Shown here in pieces: positions 59,285 to 64,000 of a DNA stretch of 64,000 nt. The notes below the pieces were generated by a model that was not told where the DNA came from, did not search any database, and saw only the letters and a program-made list of their open reading frames with translations. Positions within the stretch are counted from its first letter, which is position 1. Each line of letters begins with the position of its first letter. A program made the position numbers and the translations under genes. Location: NCBI RefSeq assembly GCF_003073135.1, contig NZ_PGDQ01000009.1:1-64000 (forward strand). The letters run 5' to 3'. The stretch is from Euzebya rosea (GTDB taxonomy: Bacteria; Actinomycetota; Nitriliruptoria; Euzebyales; Euzebyaceae).

Positions 59285-61150
59285 TTGTCGAAGATCCGCA
59301 TCCTCCTGGCGGCCGGCCTGGTGCTGGCCATGGCCGCGATGCTCTCGCCCGCCGGAGCACAGGACACCGCCGCCGCTGACCTGAGCGCACAGGTCGAGCT
59401 GGCCCGCACCCACCTGGGCGACACCGACGAGCTGTCGGCTGCCGACGTCGCCGACAGCATCGTCACCGACGCCTACACCGACGAGCACAACGGTGTCACG
59501 CACGTGTACCTGCGGCAGGTCGTCGACGGCCTGCCCGTCCTCGGCGCCGAGGCCACCGTCAACGTGCTGGACGGCGAGGTCCTGCTGAGCGGTCACCACT
59601 TCGTGCTCGACGTGGCCGACAACGCCACCGGCGAGCAGTCCCTCACCGCCGACGAGGCGCTGGTCGCCGGTGCGCTCGCCGTCGACGCCGACCCGGCGCA
59701 GGCCAGCGGTGCGGAGCTCGTCTACCAGGCGGTCGCCAGCGACGCGGCACGCCTGGCGTGGAACCTCGACGTCGAGACGGCCACCAGCTGGTGGAACCTG
59801 TCGATCGACGCCGAGACCGGCGAGGTCCTGGCCAGCTACGACCGTGTCGCCGAGGACACCGTGGACGGCATCACCGCCCGGACCGTGCGACAGGACGACA
59901 CGGGCGCCGCGGCGGCCCTCATCGACCCGATCCTGCCCCGGCAGCAGGCCGACGACGGCTCGTCCTACAACGTGTTCCCCATGCCGATGGAGAACCCCAA
60001 CGACGGTCCCCGCCAGGTCGTGGAGAACCCCGCTGACGCCCGCATGTCGCCCCACGGCTGGCACGACACCGACGGCCAGCCCGGCGCGGAGTACACCATC
60101 ACCCGCGGCAACAACGTCAACGCCTACGCCGACACCGTGCCCGACAACATCCCCGACCCGCTCAGCCAGCCCGACGGGGGCAGCGGCCTGGACTTCGACC
60201 ACCCGCTGGAGCGCTACGACCTGACCCCGCTGGCCTACCGCGACGCAGCCGTGGACAACCTCTTCTACTGGAACAACGTCATGCACGACGTCACCGGCGT
60301 GTACGGCTTCACCGAGGTCGCCGGCAACTTCCAGGCCACCAACTACAGCGGCCAGGGCGTCGGCGGCGACGCCGTGGAGGCCCAGGCCCAGGACGGCAGC
60401 GGCGTGAACAACGCCAACTTCGCCACCCCGGCGGACGGTGGTGCAGGCCGGATGCAGATGTACATCTGGCCCGACACCGACGAGACCCGCGACGGTGACC
60501 TGGACGCCGGCATCATCGCCCACGAGTACGGGCACGGCGTGTCCAACCGGCTGGTCGGCGGCCCGAGCAACGTGAGCTGCCTGGGCTCCCACGACGAGCG
60601 GCAGGGCGAGGGCTGGAGCGACTACTGGTCCTACGTGCTGACCATGCGCGACGGCGACGACGGGGCGACCCCGCGCGGCGTCGGGACCTACGTGCTGCAC
60701 CAGGAGAACCGTTCGGGCGCCGGCATCCGGATCACCCCGTACTCCACCGACATGACCGTCAACCCCACGACCTACGATCGGGTGAAGACCGCCGCCGAGC
60801 CCCATGGGGTCGGCTACGTCTGGGCGACCATGCTGTGGGACCTCTACTGGAACCTGGTCGACGAGCACGGCTTCAACCCGAACGTCTACGACGGCTGGGA
60901 GACCGGCGGGAACAACCTCGCCATCCAGCTGACGGTCGACGGGATGAAGATGGCCGTCTGCCAGCCCGGCTTCGTCGACGCCCGCAACGCCATCATCGCC
61001 GCCGACGCGGCGCTGACCGGCGGCGAGAACGAGTGCCTGATCTGGTCGACGTTCGCCCGTCGGGGACTCGGCTTCTCCGCCGACCAGGCCAACCCGGCCA
61101 GCAAGACCGACGGCACCGAGGCGTTCGACGTGCCGTTCGCCTGCCGGTAG
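59285..61150 (+). CDS. Secreted M36 (fungalysin) zinc metalloprotease
   Basis: 621 residues from TTG at 59285 (GGGGA upstream). Signal peptide RILLAAGLVLAMAAMLSPAGA, then an FTP/PepSY-like propeptide (about 30-205) and the M36 catalytic domain with zinc motif HEYGH in IIAHEYGHGVSNRL and the Glu ligand in QGEGWSDYWS. Family members are elastinolytic extracellular proteases. C-terminal extra domains seen in some bacterial homologs are absent. The gene has a structured leader and a strong terminator, so it forms its own transcription unit. Confidence 0.95.
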   Translation: MSKIRILLAAGLVLAMAAMLSPAGAQDTAAADLSAQVELARTHLGDTDELSAADVADSIVTDAYTDEHNGVTHVYLRQVVDGLPVLGAEATVNVLDGEVLLSGHHFVLDVADNATGEQSLTADEALVAGALAVDADPAQASGAELVYQAVASDAARLAWNLDVETATSWWNLSIDAETGEVLASYDRVAEDTVDGITARTVRQDDTGAAAALIDPILPRQQADDGSSYNVFPMPMENPNDGPRQVVENPADARMSPHGWHDTDGQPGAEYTITRGNNVNAYADTVPDNIPDPLSQPDGGSGLDFDHPLERYDLTPLAYRDAAVDNLFYWNNVMHDVTGVYGFTEVAGNFQATNYSGQGVGGDAVEAQAQDGSGVNNANFATPADGGAGRMQMYIWPDTDETRDGDLDAGIIAHEYGHGVSNRLVGGPSNVSCLGSHDERQGEGWSDYWSYVLTMRDGDDGATPRGVGTYVLHQENRSGAGIRITPYSTDMTVNPTTYDRVKTAAEPHGVGYVWATMLWDLYWNLVDEHGFNPNVYDGWETGGNNLAIQLTVDGMKMAVCQPGFVDARNAIIAADAALTGGENECLIWSTFARRGLGFSADQANPASKTDGTEAFDVPFACR

Positions 61151-61167
61151 CGCACAGCCGAACCACC

Positions 61168-61195
61168 GGGGCCCCGCCGACCACGGCGGGGCCCC
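61168..61195 (+). terminator. Intrinsic terminator after the fungalysin gene
   Basis: Perfect 12-bp stem GGGGCCCCGCCG / CGGCGGGGCCCC with an ACCA loop. Confidence 0.85.
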
Positions 61196-61238
61196 TCGTC
61201 GACGCCGTGACCATGGGAGGGGCGCTACGCTGCGGCCC

Positions 61239-62465
61239 ATGGGCGAGCTTCGTGACGCGGTGATCTGTGAACCACTCCGGACGGCGGTCGGGGGGTACGG
61301 CGGGATGTTCCGCGACGTGCCCGTCACCGACCTGGCCAGCACCGTGATCCGGGCGCTGGTCGAGCGGACCGGCATCGACCCGGCCGAGGTCGACGAGGTC
61401 ATCCTCGGCCAGGGCTACCCCAACGGCGAGGCACCCGCGATCGGGCGGGTCGCGGCGCTCGACGCCGGCTTCCCCGTGGAGGTGCCCGGCCTGCAGCTGG
61501 ACCGCCGCTGCGGCTCGGGCCTGCAGGCCGTCCTCGACGCCGCCATGCGGGTCCAGACCGGCGTCGCCGACCTCGTCGTCGCCGGCGGGGCCGAGTCGAT
61601 GAGCCAGGCCGAGCACTACGTCCTCGGGGCCCGGTGGGGACTCAAGGGCCGTCCGGCCGGGTTCGAGGACCGGCTGGCCCGCGGGCGGGTGACCGCCGGT
61701 GGGCAGTACCACCCCGTCGAGGGCGGGATGATCGAGACCGCCGAGAACCTGCGTCGCGACTTCTCCATCAGCCGCGAGGCGCAGGACGAGCTGGCGGTCC
61801 GCTCCCACGACCGTGCCGTCGCCGCGCAGAAGGCCGGTCGGTTCGACGACGAGATCGTCCCGGTCGCCGTGCCGCAGCGGAAGTCCGACGACCTGGTCGT
61901 CGACACCGACGAGCATCCCCGCCCAGGCTCCACCGTCGAGAAGCTCGCAGGGCTGCGGGCGATCAGGGGCCGTCAGGACCCCGACGCCACCGTCACCGCC
62001 GGCAACGCCTCCGGTCAGAACGACGGGGCCGCCGTCTGCCTGGTGACCACCCGCGAGACGGCCGAGCGCCTGGGCCTGCGCCCGCTGGCCCGCCTCGTCA
62101 GCTGGGCCGTCGCCGGCGTTCGCCCCTCCCACATGGGGCTCGGTCCCGTCCCCGCCACCGACAGGGCGCTGGACCGGGCAGGCCTGACCCTGGCCGACAT
62201 GGACCTCGTCGAGCTGAACGAGGCGTTCGCCGCGCAGGTGCTCGCCGTGACCAGCGAGTGGGGGTTCACCGACGCCGACTGGGATCGCACCAACGTCAAC
62301 GGCTCGGGTATCTCCCTCGGCCACCCCATCGGTGCCACCGGCGCACGGATCCTGGCCACGCTCGTCCGCGAGATGCAGCGTCGAGAGGTGCGCTACGGCC
62401 TGGAGACCATGTGCATCGGCGGTGGCCAGGGGCTCGCCGCCGTCCTGGAACGCATCCCGGCGTAA
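61239..62465 (+). CDS. Acetyl-CoA acyltransferase (thiolase)
   Basis: 408 residues; ATG at 61239 with TACGCT exactly 7 nt upstream (leaderless). Thiolase signatures: nucleophile Cys in DRRCGSGLQAV, NVNGSGISLGHPIGATG (His) and the C-terminal Cys in METMCIGGGQG-like ETMCIGGGQG. It catalyses reversible thiolysis of 3-oxoacyl-CoA. With the acyl-CoA ligase and FabG-like genes in this region it fits fatty-acid or polyhydroxyalkanoate-type metabolism. Confidence 0.94.
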   Translation: MGELRDAVICEPLRTAVGGYGGMFRDVPVTDLASTVIRALVERTGIDPAEVDEVILGQGYPNGEAPAIGRVAALDAGFPVEVPGLQLDRRCGSGLQAVLDAAMRVQTGVADLVVAGGAESMSQAEHYVLGARWGLKGRPAGFEDRLARGRVTAGGQYHPVEGGMIETAENLRRDFSISREAQDELAVRSHDRAVAAQKAGRFDDEIVPVAVPQRKSDDLVVDTDEHPRPGSTVEKLAGLRAIRGRQDPDATVTAGNASGQNDGAAVCLVTTRETAERLGLRPLARLVSWAVAGVRPSHMGLGPVPATDRALDRAGLTLADMDLVELNEAFAAQVLAVTSEWGFTDADWDRTNVNGSGISLGHPIGATGARILATLVREMQRREVRYGLETMCIGGGQGLAAVLERIPA

Positions 62466-62540
62466 GCCGCGCGGGGTGGCGTTCGTGCTCGGAGTGAAGT
62501 AGAAGACACCTCCACCTTCTGAGCCGAAAGAGGGCCCTTG

Positions 62541-64000
62541 ATGAGCCGCCGCAGTCCCGTCCACCTCGTCGCGCCCCGATCGGTGGTGCTCGCGCTTCCC
62601 GTCGTCCTTGCGCTGGCGTTGCTCGCCAGCCTGCTGGCGCCCACCGCCGACGCCCAGGACGACCCGCCCCTCGACGGGCGGTTCCAGGAGAACGGCGACG
62701 CCGGTGGCTTCCTCAACATCATGCCGCCGGGCGCGGACGGGGTGCTCAACACCCTGGAGATCCTGGCCGCTCAGGCCGGCCAGCTGCCCGAGCACTACAA
62801 CGACCAGACCGCGATGTACGAGACGCTGGTCTACGAGGGCGGCCTGCCGGTCGACGGTGACCACGGCGAGCCGCTGCTCGGCGTGACCGACGGGGACCTC
62901 GAACGCTTCTTCAAGGACGGGTCGTTCGGCGCCGCCGGCGAGGTCGTCGAGATCGACGTCTCGGCCTGCGGTGACGACGTCATCGCCTTCCGCGACACCG
63001 CCTTCGGCGTCCCCCACATCCACTCCAGCGACCGCGCCCAGGCCCAGTGCGCCAACGGCTACGCCACCGCCGAGGACCGCTTGTTCCTCATGGACCTGCT
63101 GCGCCACATCGGCTACGCCCGGATGAGCGAGTTCCTGGGCGCCAGCGAGGCCAACAAGGCCATGGACCGCGGGCAGCTGCTGGTCGCCGGCTACGACGAG
63201 GACGACTACATCGCCCAGGAAGCGGCGCTGTGCGACTCCAGCGACCCCGAACGCGTGCAGATCTGCGCCGACGGCACGGCCTACATCGAGGGCGTCAACC
63301 ACTACGTGGCCGCCGTCCGGACCAACCCGGCGCTGCTGCCCGGTGAGTACCCCGCGCTGCAGATCCTCCCCGAGGACTTCGTCCTGCGCGACATCCTCGC
63401 CATCGCCTCCCTCGTCGGCGGCATCTTCGGCAAGGGCGGCGGCAACGAAGCCGCCAACTCCATGTTCATGGCCGACCTGGTCGACCAGCACGGAGCGGCC
63501 GAGGGTCGCGTGATCTTCGATGACCTCAAGGCGGCCAACGACCCCGACGCGTCGCTGACGATCCAGGACTCCTTCCCCTACAACAACCCCACGGCGCTGG
63601 ACGAGACCACCACCGCGCTGCTGGAGCCCGGCTCGTTCGTCCCCGCCTTCGAGGGCGGCATCGGCGGCGTCGGCGTGCCCGGCACCGTCCAGTCCCGGTC
63701 CGGCTGGCCGACCTCCGACAACGTCAACCTCGGCGTCGTCGACGGCCCGTTCGGCCCCATCGACCTGCGCACTCCGCTGGGCATGTCCAACGCGATCCTC
63801 GCGACCGCCGACGTGACCGACTCGGGTGTGCCGATCGCCGTCTTCGGCCCCCAGACGGGCTACTACACGCCGCAGCTGCTGGTCGAGACCGACATCCACG
63901 CACCGGGCCTCGACGCCCGCGGAACCGCGTTCGCCGGGACCAACATCTACGTCCAGCTCGGACGCGGCGGCGACTACGCCTGGTCGGCCACGTCCGCGTC
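62541..64000 (+). CDS. Secreted penicillin-acylase-family (S45, Ntn-hydrolase) protein, 3' end beyond the window
   Basis: About 486 residues visible; ATG at 62541 with AAAGAGGG upstream. Signal peptide VVLALPVVLALALLASLLAPTADA, then an alpha-subunit region (FRDTAFGVPHIHSSDRAQAQCANGYATAEDRLF...). The self-cleaving Ntn nucleophile is expected at Ser416 in LGMSNAILA (SNA motif), where the beta subunit begins. The family includes penicillin G acylase and N-acyl-homoserine-lactone acylases, so both amide hydrolysis of xenobiotics and quorum quenching are possible. The frame is still open at base 64000. Confidence 0.92.
   Translation, partial: MSRRSPVHLVAPRSVVLALPVVLALALLASLLAPTADAQDDPPLDGRFQENGDAGGFLNIMPPGADGVLNTLEILAAQAGQLPEHYNDQTAMYETLVYEGGLPVDGDHGEPLLGVTDGDLERFFKDGSFGAAGEVVEIDVSACGDDVIAFRDTAFGVPHIHSSDRAQAQCANGYATAEDRLFLMDLLRHIGYARMSEFLGASEANKAMDRGQLLVAGYDEDDYIAQEAALCDSSDPERVQICADGTAYIEGVNHYVAAVRTNPALLPGEYPALQILPEDFVLRDILAIASLVGGIFGKGGGNEAANSMFMADLVDQHGAAEGRVIFDDLKAANDPDASLTIQDSFPYNNPTALDETTTALLEPGSFVPAFEGGIGGVGVPGTVQSRSGWPTSDNVNLGVVDGPFGPIDLRTPLGMSNAILATADVTDSGVPIAVFGPQTGYYTPQLLVETDIHAPGLDARGTAFAGTNIYVQLGRGGDYAWSATSA

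Noticed and set aside
60993-63899. A 968-residue minus-strand open frame at the end of the window
   Set aside because: It opposes the fungalysin, thiolase and penicillin-acylase genes, all of which have clear catalytic motifs on the plus strand.

Overview
The window is GC-rich actinobacterial chromosome: mostly housekeeping genes mixed with metabolic, regulatory and exported-protein genes. There is no prophage, CRISPR array or intact mobile element. Pointers to an actinobacterium are an AfsR/SARP regulator next to a LuxR-type regulator, a DDN-type deazaflavin-dependent oxidoreductase, DinB/maleylpyruvate-isomerase and CGNR families, and the many genes with a TANNNT box 7-9 nt before the start codon and no Shine-Dalgarno (SD) sequence (leaderless transcripts). 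A deep-branching group such as Nitriliruptoria (Euzebya-like) would fit, but that placement is inference.

Layout. 0-11 kb: a transposase remnant, lon, two tiny paralogous proteins with a leader-peptide-like motif, hydrolases (one a haloalkane dehalogenase), a CGNR regulator, an Ada/AlkA-ogt alkylation-repair pair and a CrtO-like oxidoreductase. 11-17 kb: tRNA-Arg, a LuxR and an SARP ATPase regulator in one unit, and a divergent zinc-ribbon/propeller membrane protein across a promoter with two perfect palindromes. 17-25 kb: alkD, sixA-like, pseudouridine catabolism (kinase plus psuG), a TPP riboswitch with an SSS transporter, hsp20, tadA, tRNA-Ser and an exported L,D-transpeptidase.

25-34 kb: three c-di-GMP proteins (EAL-DICT; membrane PAS-GGDEF-EAL; receiver-GAF-PAS-GGDEF-EAL) around a cold-shock gene, then tRNA-Ser. 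34-38 kb: a PDZ-less S16 membrane protease and the conserved order SRP RNA-dnaX-ybaB-recR. 38-44 kb: a lipoprotein, a SoxR regulator facing an SDR/QueA-like operon through a 19-bp-spacer promoter, and ask-asd with an internal start for an aspartokinase beta subunit. 44-53 kb: a nested inverted-repeat element, enoyl-CoA hydratase/methyltransferase/VOC operon, phosphotransferase, SHMT paralog, RimK-RCK_C fusion and an acyl-CoA synthetase. 53-64 kb: secreted subtilase and fungalysin proteases, a stand-alone cyclic-nucleotide-binding protein, an FAD monooxygenase/MBL/DDN operon, a FabG-like SDR, a thiolase and a penicillin-acylase-family protein cut by the window end.

The least-explained signals are non-coding. 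Three different short-repeat clusters each sit between convergent genes, and several repeats overlap or abut stop codons. Paired palindromes lie in two divergent promoters. A branched RNA fold in front of the fungalysin gene would bury its ribosome-binding site. Best leads for something new are the SoxR-controlled SDR/QueA-like pair, the two leader-like small proteins, and the fungalysin leader RNA.
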